A DNA stretch of 19,521 nucleotides from an uncultured Spirochaetales bacterium (lineage in GTDB: Bacteria > Spirochaetota > Spirochaetia > Sphaerochaetales > Sphaerochaetaceae), in contig CAKQJZ010000037.1 of the NCBI GenBank assembly GCA_934247875.1, positions 1 through 19,521 on the forward strand. The letters are read 5' to 3'. Below the pieces are notes generated by a model. That model saw only the letters and a program-made list of their open reading frames with translations. It did no database searches and was not told where the DNA came from. A program made the position numbers and the translations under genes. The stretch's first letter is position 1. Every line of letters starts with the position of its first letter. Of the stretch, positions 8,191-15,272 are shown piece after piece.

Positions 8191-8221
8191 TCAAAATTGT
8201 CAAATAACGACTTAATTTTGA
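8191..8221. repeat. imperfect palindrome upstream of the small-RNA candidate
   Basis: TCAAAATT (8191-8198) and AATTTTGA (8214-8221) are inverted copies, and GTC (8199-8201) can pair with GAC (8209-8211) inside them. It lies 40-70 nt upstream of the -35 box of the small-RNA promoter, where an activator or repressor could bind. It is not followed by a T tract, so a terminator is unlikely. Confidence 0.4.
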
Positions 8222-8235
8222 ATAATGGTGTCCAC

Positions 8236-8288
8236 TTGCAAAAATTTGCAAAAATAGTATTTTCAAAGTTTTTTAAACTCGTTATATT
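8236..8288 (+). promoter_or_regulatory. promoter with phased A/T tracts for the small-RNA candidate
   Basis: TTTCAA (8261-8266) and TATATT (8283-8288) are 16 nt apart and predict a start near 8295. Directly upstream, TTGCAAAAAT occurs twice in tandem (8236-8245 and 8246-8255), giving A-tracts at 8240-8244 and 8250-8254. T-tracts follow at 8260-8263 and 8269-8274. The roughly 10-bp phasing is what bent DNA or an UP element would look like, consistent with a strong promoter. No coding frame needs this promoter. Confidence 0.5.
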
Positions 8289-8294
8289 CTAGTC

Positions 8295-8380
8295 AAGAAT
8301 TAGGAAGCAAGGCTTCCCATTCTAACCTCCTTTTGTTCCCCACATACGGTTTACCTCCTTTTGCCGCGTGGGGTTTTTTT
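8295..8380 (+). ncRNA. candidate small RNA with duplicated anti-Shine-Dalgarno motif
   Basis: The predicted transcript is about 86 nt. Its 5' end forms a hairpin: AGAAT (8296-8300) with ATTCT (8319-8323) outside, and GGAAGC (8303-8308) with GCTTCC (8312-8317) inside, with loop AAG. A single-stranded linker carries ACCTCCTTTTG (8325-8335). A terminator hairpin follows: CCCCAC (8338-8343) with GTGGGG (8368-8373), inner CGG (8347-8349) with CCG (8364-8366), then T7 (8374-8380). The terminator loop holds a second exact ACCTCCTTTTG (8353-8363). CCUCCUU is the anti-Shine-Dalgarno sequence, so the RNA could mask ribosome binding sites. I recognise no known family. It could instead be only a terminator serving the symporter. 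Confidence 0.55.
8338..8380 (+). terminator. rho-independent terminator of the small-RNA candidate
   Basis: The GC-rich stem CCCCAC/GTGGGG (8338-8343 with 8368-8373) is extended by CGG/CCG and followed by seven T residues (8374-8380). It ends 6 nt before the stop of the opposing MATE gene, so it also ends any read-through from the symporter gene. Confidence 0.7.
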
Positions 8381-8386
8381 ATAATC

Positions 8387-9748
8387 CTATAAAACCAGTC
8401 CTACTTCTTCTCTTTCTTTATAGACTTTAGGAAGTGCAACTTTGAGTGTTATTGTGCTTACTACAGCTGAAAGCACTGCGCATACTGGCTCTGAGAGGAA
8501 TATGCTTTCAGCTCCAAAGAATACTGGGAATATTATTACAAATAGCGTATAGCTTACTTTCCTGCACATAGAGAGCGGAAGAGCAAGCTTAATCTGGCCA
8601 AGTGCTGTCATGCTATCGACATTGACATATTGGAATGAGAGAGGAATAACCATAGATGCATAGATCCTCATATAGTGAGCACTGAGCTTTATCATATTCT
8701 CATCTGATGTGAATAGGCGTGCAAAGAACTCTGAGCTTGTCATAGTCACTATGAACATGAACGTAGTGAAGATCAGTGCAATTATTTGTTCTTTTCTGAG
8801 GCTTTCTTTGACTCTCTCTATATTGCCAGCTCCGAAGTTATGGCTTAAGAGCCCTTGTGTTCCTCCTGTTATTCCTCCGAGAGGATATGTGATAAGCAAG
8901 AAGAAGCTCTGTACGATTGTTGAAGCAGTAATGAGAGTATCTGCATCATCCCCGCCATAGCACTTGAGCATAGCGTTAGTTACAATCAGCAGCAGACTGT
9001 CACTTGCAAGGATTATGAATGGAGAAACGCCATATTTCAGAATCTGAATAATCAGTGCTTTATTAAATAGCTTGAAGCGAAGTCTTATCGTTGCTTTAGG
9101 GCTTAATAGGAAAATCAAGAGCAGTGCAGAGGAGCCTATTTGCGAAAGCACAGTTGCTACAGCAGCTCCTTTTACACCAAGAGAGAGCGTGAATATGAAT
9201 ATAGGGTCGAGTATTATATTCATAAACGCACCAGAGAGTATTGCAACCATAGCTTTGCCTGATAGCCCTTGATTGACTAAGTAGCTGTTGAGGCCAACTG
9301 ATAAGATTGCAAACAGTGAACCTGAGATATAGTAAAGCAAGTAGCTTGATGCATATGGTAGTGTCTTATCTGATGCGCCAAATAGAAGCAGTAGAGGATT
9401 GCGCAGCACTAAGAATAGAGGCGTCAGCACTAATGATACGATAACCATCAGATAGAATGCTGTAGAGAGTATCTCTTCGGCTTTTCTATGTTCGCCATGT
9501 CCTTCACGCATTCCCATAAGCGGAGCTCCTCCAAGTCCTATGAGAATTCCAAATGCAGAGATGAATGAGCTTATTGGGGCTGCAACTCCAACGCCAGCTA
9601 AGGCCAGTGAGCCAACTCCTGGTATATGTCCAATATATATTCGGTCGATTATTGCATATAAAACATTAACAAGCTGCGCGAGTGCAGTAGGGATTGCAAG
9701 GCGTAGCAAAAGCGGCCAGATCTTATCTTGCCCAAGGTCTCTCTTCAT
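8387..9748 (-). CDS. MATE family efflux transporter (second copy, MepA-like)
   Basis: This 453-residue membrane exporter has the MATE pattern of about 12 hydrophobic segments. The N-terminal motif is LLLRLAIPTALAQLVNVLYAIIDRIYIGHIPGVGSLALAGVG, read here as AIPTALAQLVN then YAIIDRIYIGHI. The second half has QGLLSHNFGAGN. It is distinctly diverged from the other MATE protein in the window, so it is not a recent duplicate. I start it at the ATG 9746-9748. A TTG at 9764-9766 would add six residues but has no ribosome binding site. A TATAAT (plus-strand ATTATA, 9756-9761) lies only 7 nt before the ATG, suggesting a leaderless message. It is divergent from hipB. Confidence 0.88.
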   Translation of the reverse strand: MKRDLGQDKIWPLLLRLAIPTALAQLVNVLYAIIDRIYIGHIPGVGSLALAGVGVAAPISSFISAFGILIGLGGAPLMGMREGHGEHRKAEEILSTAFYLMVIVSLVLTPLFLVLRNPLLLLFGASDKTLPYASSYLLYYISGSLFAILSVGLNSYLVNQGLSGKAMVAILSGAFMNIILDPIFIFTLSLGVKGAAVATVLSQIGSSALLLIFLLSPKATIRLRFKLFNKALIIQILKYGVSPFIILASDSLLLIVTNAMLKCYGGDDADTLITASTIVQSFFLLITYPLGGITGGTQGLLSHNFGAGNIERVKESLRKEQIIALIFTTFMFIVTMTSSEFFARLFTSDENMIKLSAHYMRIYASMVIPLSFQYVNVDSMTALGQIKLALPLSMCRKVSYTLFVIIFPVFFGAESIFLSEPVCAVLSAVVSTITLKVALPKVYKEREEVGLVL

Positions 9749-9755
9749 GCCTCTG

Positions 9756-9761
9756 ATTATA
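9756..9761 (-). promoter_or_regulatory. -10 box abutting the second MATE start codon
   Basis: A perfect minus-strand TATAAT ends 7 nt before the ATG at 9748, so transcription should start on or next to that ATG. No clear -35 box stands 16-18 nt upstream (TTCTGT is the nearest). If correct, the mRNA is leaderless. Confidence 0.4.
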
Positions 9762-9802
9762 GCCAAAAAGAAAGAAAACAGAAGCCCTAGTGTGTTATTA
9801 TT

Positions 9803-9863
9803 TTAACAATCAGGATAACGTATATATTTATAGACAAGAATAGCTATATGAGTATATATTTAT
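9803..9863 (+). promoter_or_regulatory. hipBA operator-promoter region with direct and inverted repeats
   Basis: GTATATATTTAT occurs twice, at 9820-9831 and 9852-9863, 32 bp apart (about three helical turns). Between them TATAG (9829-9833) and CTATA (9844-9848) form a short inverted repeat. A possible promoter is TTAACA (9803-9808) with TATTTA (9825-9830), whose -10 box lies in the first repeat. HipB-type antitoxins bind repeated operators that cover their own promoter, so this arrangement fits autoregulation by the next gene. The E. coli TATCC-N8-GGATA operator is not present. Confidence 0.5.
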
Positions 9864-9881
9864 TTGCATTAGAGGTTGATT

Positions 9882-10205
9882 ATGGGCAAGAAAGCAGTTG
9901 TATTATTACCTAAGATTCAGAGATTGCTTACCGAGATGGGTGAGAATATAAAGCTTGCGCGTCTGAGACGTGATATCTCAGCAGAACTGCTAGCTGAGCG
10001 TGCAGGAATAAGCAGAGCAACTCTTCATAACGTTGAGAAAGGCTCTCCATCAGTTGCAATTGGAATATATGCAGCTGTTCTCCAGGCACTGCGTCTTGAG
10101 AATGATCTGCTGCTTGTTGCCAAAGATGATGTGCTTGGCAGAAAGCTTCAGGATATTGGCCTAGTTGCTGGAAAAAGAGCTTCGAAAATGGAGAGAGAAA
10201 AATGA
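9882..10205 (+). CDS. hipB: HipB-like XRE antitoxin
   Basis: This small cytosolic DNA-binding protein (107 residues) has an XRE/Cro helix-turn-helix at about residues 22-75 (LARLRRDISAELLAERAGIS... with a second helix RATLHNVEKG). It should repress the operon and bind and silence the HipA kinase. I chose the ATG at 9882, behind AGAGG at 9871-9875; a TTG at 9876 would overlap that site. The stop TGA shares ATGA with the hipA start at 10202, the classic translational coupling of toxin-antitoxin pairs. The repeated operator region lies upstream. The symbol rests on the helix-turn-helix plus the partner, not on close similarity to E. coli HipB. Confidence 0.85.
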   Translation: MGKKAVVLLPKIQRLLTEMGENIKLARLRRDISAELLAERAGISRATLHNVEKGSPSVAIGIYAAVLQALRLENDLLLVAKDDVLGRKLQDIGLVAGKRASKMEREK

Positions 10206-11452
10206 TTGGGACAATATATGTTTATGGCGACTGGTCAGATTTGAGTTCTCCTGTATTAATCGGCAAGCTTAATGTCGATATTCTGAGAGGCAAGGAAGTC
10301 TTTTCTTTCGAATATGATGAGAAATGGCTTGATTCCAAAAACAAGACATTCATTGATCCCGACTTGCTTTTGTTTGGAGGTAGGCAATATCCTCCAGCAA
10401 ATAAGTCGTTGTTTGGTGTTTTCACAGATTCTTGTCCTGATCGTTGGGGCAGAACGCTGCTGCAAAGAAAAGAAGCAGTTGAAGCACGCTTGGAAAAGAG
10501 AGCACCTAGAAAGCTCTATGAGAGTGATTATCTCATTGGTATTGAGGATTTTTCGAGAATGGGAGCCTTGCGATTCAAAAGAGATCCCAATGGGCCATTC
10601 TTAGCTGAATCAGATGAGAATTCTGTTCCTGTTTGGACAAGCATACGAGAACTAGAGCAAGCGGCAATATTATTGGATGCGTCATCAGATTTGGATAAAA
10701 ATACAGCAAAACGATTAGAGTTGCTATTGAAGCCCGGTTCTTCTCTTGGTGGAGCTAGACCAAAAGCATCTGTGAGAGATACTGAAGGAAACTTATGGAT
10801 TGCCAAATTCGCATCTAGACAAGATGAATATGATGTAGGTGCATGGGAAATGGTAGCACATGAGCTCGCCGTTAAGTGTGGTCTCAGAGTACCAAAAGCG
10901 TTAAGCAGAAGATATTCGAATTATGGAACAACATTTCTTGTAGAGCGTTTTGACAGAGATTCTAGAGGAAAAAGGAAACATTTTGTATCTGCAATGACTA
11001 TGCTAGGTGCTTCTGATGGTGCTGGATATGACACTGGAACAAGCTATTTGGATATTGCTTATGCAATTAAGCAGTATGGAATATCTCCTGCTATAGATCT
11101 CAAAGAACTTTGGAAAAGAATTGTTTTCAGCATTGCAATAACCAATACAGATGACCATCTCAGAAATCATGGGTTTATAGTCGAAAAAGGTGGAATCAGG
11201 CTTTCTCCTCTTTATGATGTCAATCCAAATCCCAATGGCACTGGTCTCGCTCTAAACATCGATGAATATGATAATTCTTTGGATTTTAATGTAGCTATAG
11301 ATGCTTCAGAATACTATGGATTAACGAAAGATGAAGCAGCAAAGGAAGTCAAAGAGACGAAAGAGAATATTGGACTCTGGAGAAGCATTGCGTCTAAAGT
11401 GGGGGTATCGCATAGTGAGATTAATGCTATGGAAGGTTGTTTCAGACTCTAA
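10202..11452 (+). CDS. hipA: HipA-family serine/threonine kinase toxin
   Basis: HipA kinases in E. coli phosphorylate glutamyl-tRNA synthetase and induce dormancy. This 416-residue protein has the HipA N-terminal domain, GSSLGGARPKAS at 179-190 (gate-loop region with candidate autophosphorylation serines 180/181), Lys202 in WIAKF (ATP lysine), ERFDR at 248-252, and the catalytic NTDDHLRNHG at 315-324 with Asp317 and Asn322. Asp339 in LYDV is the metal-binding aspartate. All key residues look intact. It shares ATGA with the antitoxin gene. Its stop overlaps the vsr stop by 3 bp on the other strand (CTAA at 11449-11452). Its target here is unknown. Confidence 0.93.
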   Translation: MIGTIYVYGDWSDLSSPVLIGKLNVDILRGKEVFSFEYDEKWLDSKNKTFIDPDLLLFGGRQYPPANKSLFGVFTDSCPDRWGRTLLQRKEAVEARLEKRAPRKLYESDYLIGIEDFSRMGALRFKRDPNGPFLAESDENSVPVWTSIRELEQAAILLDASSDLDKNTAKRLELLLKPGSSLGGARPKASVRDTEGNLWIAKFASRQDEYDVGAWEMVAHELAVKCGLRVPKALSRRYSNYGTTFLVERFDRDSRGKRKHFVSAMTMLGASDGAGYDTGTSYLDIAYAIKQYGISPAIDLKELWKRIVFSIAITNTDDHLRNHGFIVEKGGIRLSPLYDVNPNPNGTGLALNIDEYDNSLDFNVAIDASEYYGLTKDEAAKEVKETKENIGLWRSIASKVGVSHSEINAMEGCFRL

Positions 11453-11868
11453 TTATTGAGCTCTCTTTCTTTGACTAAGCGGTAGATCATATCTGCTGTG
11501 CCACTGATATCCTTCTTAACTTCATGTTCCCAGACTCTGATTACCAGCCACCCATCTGAGAGAAGGTGATGATTCACTTCACTATCTTTATCCATATTCT
11601 TCTCTATCTTTGGAACCCAGTACTCTGTGTTTGATTTTATCGTTTCTTTTCTTTTCTCCCAGTCAAATCCATGCCAGAAATCACCATCTGTGAAGATAGC
11701 GATTTTGTGCTTCTTGCTTGAAAGATCTGGGTGGCCATATATTCCACTCTGATGCTTTCTGAGCCTGAGTCCTCTATGCCAAAGAGCTTTGGAAAGCGCA
11801 ACTTCGATTGTTGTATCCTTTCCTTTTATCCTTGACATGTTGTAGCTTCTGGAATTCATATCACTCAT
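11449..11868 (-). CDS. vsr: very-short-patch mismatch repair endonuclease (Vsr)
   Basis: Vsr nicks DNA at T:G mismatches left by deamination of 5-methylcytosine. The 139-residue protein has the family run R-x-x-N-M-S-R-I-x-G-K-D-T near 7-19, Asp48 in GHPDL (catalytic metal aspartate), FTDGDFWHG at 59-67, and W-x-x-K-I-x-x-N with GWLVIRVWE. E. coli Vsr has Cys and extra His after the FWH that bind zinc. Here Cys is Asp63 and the His run is absent, as in other zinc-less relatives. No cytosine methylase or other restriction gene is in view, so it is an orphan. There is no clear ribosome binding site at the ATG; residue 4 is also Met. Confidence 0.88.
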   Translation of the reverse strand: MSDMNSRSYNMSRIKGKDTTIEVALSKALWHRGLRLRKHQSGIYGHPDLSSKKHKIAIFTDGDFWHGFDWEKRKETIKSNTEYWVPKIEKNMDKDSEVNHHLLSDGWLVIRVWEHEVKKDISGTADMIYRLVKERELNN

Positions 11869-11877
11869 AATTATGGC

Positions 11878-11918
11878 AAAAAAAGAGAGGTGAGCAAGTA
11901 ACGACGTACCTGCTCACC
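11878..11918 (-). terminator. rho-independent terminator after the GntP permease gene
   Basis: GGTGAGCA (11889-11896) and TGCTCACC (11911-11918) form an 8-bp stem, extended by GTA (11898-11900) with TAC (11907-11909). On the minus strand it is followed by TCTC and seven T residues (plus-strand A tract 11878-11884). It sits 8 nt past the permease stop and just before the vsr start. Confidence 0.85.
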
Positions 11919-11925
11919 AAAGGGA

Positions 11926-13296
11926 TTAACAAAATAAGGAAATGAGGAGGGCTACTATAAAGCCGGTTGTTCCGACTAGAGTTTCCATTATAGTCCATGT
12001 TTTCAGTGTTGTTTTTTCATCGATTCCAACCAAGGATTTTACAAGCCAGAAGCCTGAATCGTTGAAATGTGAGCAAACTGTTGCACCACCTGCAACTGCA
12101 GCTGTAACACATGCAAGGTGCATTGGTGACAATGTTGAGATTACTGGCATTGCTGCAACGATTCCTGCAGCCATTGTCATAGCAACAGTTGCAGATCCTA
12201 CAGAGATTCTTACAAGTGCTGCAACTAAGAATGCAACTACTACGATAGGAAGATTTGCCCCAGCTACTGCATTGCCGATCAAGAGTCCGATACCAGAGTT
12301 GTCGAGCATGTATCTTAGAACACCGCCACAAGCTGTAACAAGTAGGATCATTCCTGTTGGTTCCAAAGACTTTGTCATGATTTTCTCTAGCTCTGCCATT
12401 GAGTAACCATATCTTGTTCCGAGTACAAACATTGCAACAATGACTGCGATAGTCAAAGCAATGAAAGGTTCTCCAAAGAAATTCAGGATAGGTACAGCGC
12501 TTTGCATTGCAGGAATGACTTGTGCAACAGATTTTATGATAATAAGTACAAGCGGAATCATGATGATTGAAAGAACAGAACCAAAAGATGGAAGCTTCTT
12601 TCCTTCTGCAATATTCTCGTTCGCAGCAATGGATTGAGGAATCTCAACCATATACTTCTTGCCACAGTAAGTGCCCCAGATAGGACCTGCGACAATCATT
12701 GCAAATGTTCCGCAGAAAAGACCAACCAAAATTACCCAGCCAAGGTCTACTCCTAGCATTGTTGCAACTAGTACTGGTCCTGGTGTAGGTGGAATGAAAG
12801 CATGGCCAACAGCAAGACCTGCAAGCAATGGAATAACGTAGTATAAGGAAGACTTACCAGTGCGCTTTGCAAGTGAGAAAGCAAGTGGAATAAGAATAAT
12901 CAGACCTGCATCGAAGAATACTGGAATTGATACTACTAGTCCTGTGATTCCGAGTGCCCAAGCAGCTTTTTTGTCTCCGAATCTTTTTGTCATTGTTATT
13001 GCAAGGGTTTCAGCTCCACCTGAAACTTCCAGAATTGCACCAAACATGGATCCAAGTCCTACAAGGAGAGCAATGCCTTTTAATGTATTGCCAATGCCTG
13101 TGTTTACAGAATCAATGATTAGCGATAATGGCATTCCAGCAAGAAGTCCAATTACAATAGCTCCAATTAAGATCGCTATCATGGCTTGTGTCTTGAATTT
13201 GATGATAAGAACAAGCAGTACAGCAAGACCAACGAGAGCTGCGATAATTAGCATAACAGGATTGCTATTTGAAGTAGCTGTAACTAAACTTAACAT
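11926..13296 (-). CDS. GntP-family gluconate/sugar-acid permease
   Basis: This integral membrane proton symporter has 456 residues and belongs to the GntP family, which takes up gluconate and related sugar acids. Visible marks are a hydrophobic profile of about a dozen segments, VSIPVFFDAGLIILIPL, GHAFIPPTPGPVLVA and ATVCSHFNDSGFWLVK. The ATG at 13294-13296 is chosen over one 30 nt earlier, because GGAGGT lies 6 nt before it and the earlier ATG would overlap the dehydratase end. It follows the dehydratase gene by 13 nt, so the two are one transcript ending at the terminator at 11878-11918. Context says the substrate is the acid the dehydratase uses. Confidence 0.9.
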   Translation of the reverse strand: MLSLVTATSNSNPVMLIIAALVGLAVLLVLIIKFKTQAMIAILIGAIVIGLLAGMPLSLIIDSVNTGIGNTLKGIALLVGLGSMFGAILEVSGGAETLAITMTKRFGDKKAAWALGITGLVVSIPVFFDAGLIILIPLAFSLAKRTGKSSLYYVIPLLAGLAVGHAFIPPTPGPVLVATMLGVDLGWVILVGLFCGTFAMIVAGPIWGTYCGKKYMVEIPQSIAANENIAEGKKLPSFGSVLSIIMIPLVLIIIKSVAQVIPAMQSAVPILNFFGEPFIALTIAVIVAMFVLGTRYGYSMAELEKIMTKSLEPTGMILLVTACGGVLRYMLDNSGIGLLIGNAVAGANLPIVVVAFLVAALVRISVGSATVAMTMAAGIVAAMPVISTLSPMHLACVTAAVAGGATVCSHFNDSGFWLVKSLVGIDEKTTLKTWTIMETLVGTTGFIVALLISLFC

Positions 13297-13309
13297 ATTC
13301 TTACCTCCA

Positions 13310-15031
13310 TCAAACCATGTATCCACCCTTCATAGGGGAAACTGCATGCTCGCTAAATAATTTCAAAACGCCGCTTTTGTACTTGTTATCTTTCTTTTTC
13401 CAATTTGCTTTACGTTCTTTCAGGATTCTTTCGATTTCCTCTGGGCTCTTTCTCTCTCCCTTAACGCCAACTATTTCAAGTTTTCTATTTGGGATTGATA
13501 GATAAATGAGATCGTCTTCTTCAAGTAGGGCAATAGGGCCGCCTTCTGCAGCTTCAGGGGAAACATGTCCTATAGCTGGGCCTTTTGATGCACCTGAGAA
13601 ACGTCCATCTGTAATCAGCGCGATTGTCTTTCCAAGCTCAGCATCGCTGCTGATTGCTTCTGTAGTATAGAACATCTCAGGCATGCCAGATCCTTTTGGT
13701 CCTTCATAACGTATAATAACAGCATCTCCTGGTTTGATTCTGTGTTTTAGAACTGCATCAATTGCATCTTCTTCACAGTCAAATGGTTTTGCTTTAAGCG
13801 TTGCTTCAAACATCTCTTTTGGAACAGCTGAGTGCTTTACTACTGATCCAAGTGGTGCAAGATTGCCCTTTAATATAGCAACAGTACCACTCTCACCAAT
13901 AGGATTATCATAACTGCGGATGATATCTTCTCTCTTTAAGTTCCATGGTTTTAGATACTCTTCACACTTTTCATAAAAACCATTCTTCCTTAACTCTTCT
14001 AGATTCTCTCCAAGAGTCTTTCCTGTAATTGTCATTGCATCTAGGTGAAGAGAGGCTTTGATCTCTTCCATTACTCTTGGTACTCCGCCTGCATAGTAGA
14101 AGAATTGAGCAGGCCATTTGCCAGCTGGGCGGATATCCAATAAGTAGTGAGCATTTCTATGCATTCTATCAAAGGTATCTGAATCGATCTCAATGCCATA
14201 TTCATGTGCAATTGCTGGAATATGTAATAGAGAATTGGTAGAACCAGAGATAGCAGCATGTACCATGATAGCGTTCTCGAATGATTCTTTTGTAACAATA
14301 TTCTCTGCACGTAGGCCAGATAGTGCGTTCTTTACAATCTGCCTGCCTGCTTGATAAGCGACTTTTTTTAGATCCTCGCATGTAGCTGGCATTAAAGCCG
14401 ACCCAGGAAGCATCAAGCCAAGAGCTTCTGCCATAATCTGCATTGTTGAAGCTGTTCCCATGAATGAACAAGCACCGCAGGATGGACATGCATGATGCTT
14501 GTAATACATCAATTGTTCTTTGCTGATCTCTCCGCGTTCGCACATTGCATTGTATGCGCCAATTTGCTCAAGTGTTAAAAGATTTGGACCTGCATCCATA
14601 ACGCCACCTGTTACTACGATAGCAGGCATCTTAAGTCTACCACTTCCCATCAGACAAGCTGGTACTGATTTATCACAAGATGCAACAAATACAGCGCCGT
14701 CAAATCCTGTTGAGTTTCCATGGATTTCAATCATGTTTGCGATCATATCGCGGCTTGCTAGGCTGTAATTGATGCCATCATGTCCTTGTGCAATTCCATC
14801 GCAGATGTCAGTTGCGAAATATCTAGCACCCTTACCACCTTCATCGGCTATTCCTTTGACTATCTCATTGACTAGAGTGTCAAGATGAGCTGATCCTGGA
14901 TGGCTATCACCAAATGTGCTTTCGACTAAAATCTGAGGCTTATCAAGATCTTCAACACTCCAACCCATACCGATTTTCAATGGGTCATTTTCTGGACTGA
15001 GTTTTCTTACTCTAGCACTTTCAAGTTCCAT
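13310..15031 (-). CDS. IlvD/Edd-family sugar-acid dehydratase
   Basis: This Fe-S enzyme (573 residues) removes water from a dihydroxy acid, most likely turning an aldonate into a 2-keto-3-deoxy acid. Candidate cluster ligands are Cys77 in ICDGIAQGHDG, Cys119 in SCDK and Cys182/185/188 in ACPSCGACSFMGT. The CDG-x-x-QG-x-DG form recalls Edd-like sugar-acid enzymes rather than biosynthetic IlvD, which has DGIAMGH. The early PGSAHLD lacks the Cys seen in 2Fe-2S members. No ilvBCN genes are nearby, but a GntP permease follows at 13 nt and a GntR gene lies upstream, which supports catabolism. The ATG has GGAGG 8 nt before it. Exact substrate (gluconate, galactonate, xylonate or another) is undetermined. 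Confidence 0.88.
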   Translation of the reverse strand: MELESARVRKLSPENDPLKIGMGWSVEDLDKPQILVESTFGDSHPGSAHLDTLVNEIVKGIADEGGKGARYFATDICDGIAQGHDGINYSLASRDMIANMIEIHGNSTGFDGAVFVASCDKSVPACLMGSGRLKMPAIVVTGGVMDAGPNLLTLEQIGAYNAMCERGEISKEQLMYYKHHACPSCGACSFMGTASTMQIMAEALGLMLPGSALMPATCEDLKKVAYQAGRQIVKNALSGLRAENIVTKESFENAIMVHAAISGSTNSLLHIPAIAHEYGIEIDSDTFDRMHRNAHYLLDIRPAGKWPAQFFYYAGGVPRVMEEIKASLHLDAMTITGKTLGENLEELRKNGFYEKCEEYLKPWNLKREDIIRSYDNPIGESGTVAILKGNLAPLGSVVKHSAVPKEMFEATLKAKPFDCEEDAIDAVLKHRIKPGDAVIIRYEGPKGSGMPEMFYTTEAISSDAELGKTIALITDGRFSGASKGPAIGHVSPEAAEGGPIALLEEDDLIYLSIPNRKLEIVGVKGERKSPEEIERILKERKANWKKKDNKYKSGVLKLFSEHAVSPMKGGYMV

Positions 15032-15058
15032 AATTCATTCCTCCGTTTTGGTATCAAC

Positions 15059-15088
15059 AGAATAAATGAGAATGAAAACATCTGCCAA
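15059..15088 (-). promoter_or_regulatory. promoter of the dehydratase-permease operon
   Basis: On the minus strand TTGGCA (plus 15083-15088) and TATTCT (plus 15059-15064) are 18 nt apart. The predicted start near 15052 leaves a leader of about 20 nt containing the GGAGG site. It is the best sigma-70 match between the dehydratase start and the gntR stop. Confidence 0.45.
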
Positions 15089-15116
15089 ATTCATTTTTAT
15101 GAAATATTAATAAACG

Positions 15117-15130
15117 TTGTTATCGAACAA
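15117..15130. promoter_or_regulatory. candidate GntR-type operator TTGTT-N4-AACAA
   Basis: TTGTT (15117-15121) and AACAA (15126-15130) flank ATCG. FCD-type GntR regulators often bind short palindromes with TTGT/ACAA half-sites, and this lies about 30 bp upstream of the -35 box of the dehydratase promoter. Binding is inferred, not shown. Confidence 0.4.
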
Positions 15131-15169
15131 TATACTATAAATATGTCTAATAATAATGAGCAATTAAAA

Positions 15170-15190
15170 ATTAAACATCAGATGTTTAAT
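15170..15190. repeat. perfect 10-bp-arm palindrome between gntR and the dehydratase gene
   Basis: ATTAAACATC (15170-15179) and GATGTTTAAT (15181-15190) flank a single A. It could be an operator for the neighbouring GntR protein. It could also be a weak bidirectional terminator, since TTTTAATTG follows on the minus strand and GTTTTT on the plus strand. The stem is A/T rich, so I slightly favour the operator reading. Confidence 0.5.
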
Positions 15191-15254
15191 GTTTTTATAG
15201 GTAGCTAATCTTTAGATTTTCTTATTGAAATTGAATTTTTATTTATCATAGAAG

Positions 15255-15270
15255 TATGAATGCATTCATA
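15255..15270. repeat. 16-bp perfect palindrome next to the gntR stop codon
   Basis: TATGAATGCATTCATA is fully self-complementary and begins 2 nt beyond the gntR stop. No T tract follows it on the minus strand, so termination is doubtful. It is another possible protein-binding site. Confidence 0.4.
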
Positions 15271-15272
15271 TT

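Noticed and set aside
8303..8330. GGAAGCAAGGCTTCC read as the 4.5S/SRP RNA tip
   Set aside because: The asymmetric-loop bases conserved in SRP RNA are missing and the hairpin is a plain 6-bp stem.
11942..13360. Plus-strand frames of 154 and 166 codons opposite the permease gene
   Set aside because: Low-complexity antisense of membrane segments; no start signals.
14071..14768. Several frames overlapping the dehydratase gene
   Set aside because: They lie in other frames of a well-supported conserved enzyme.
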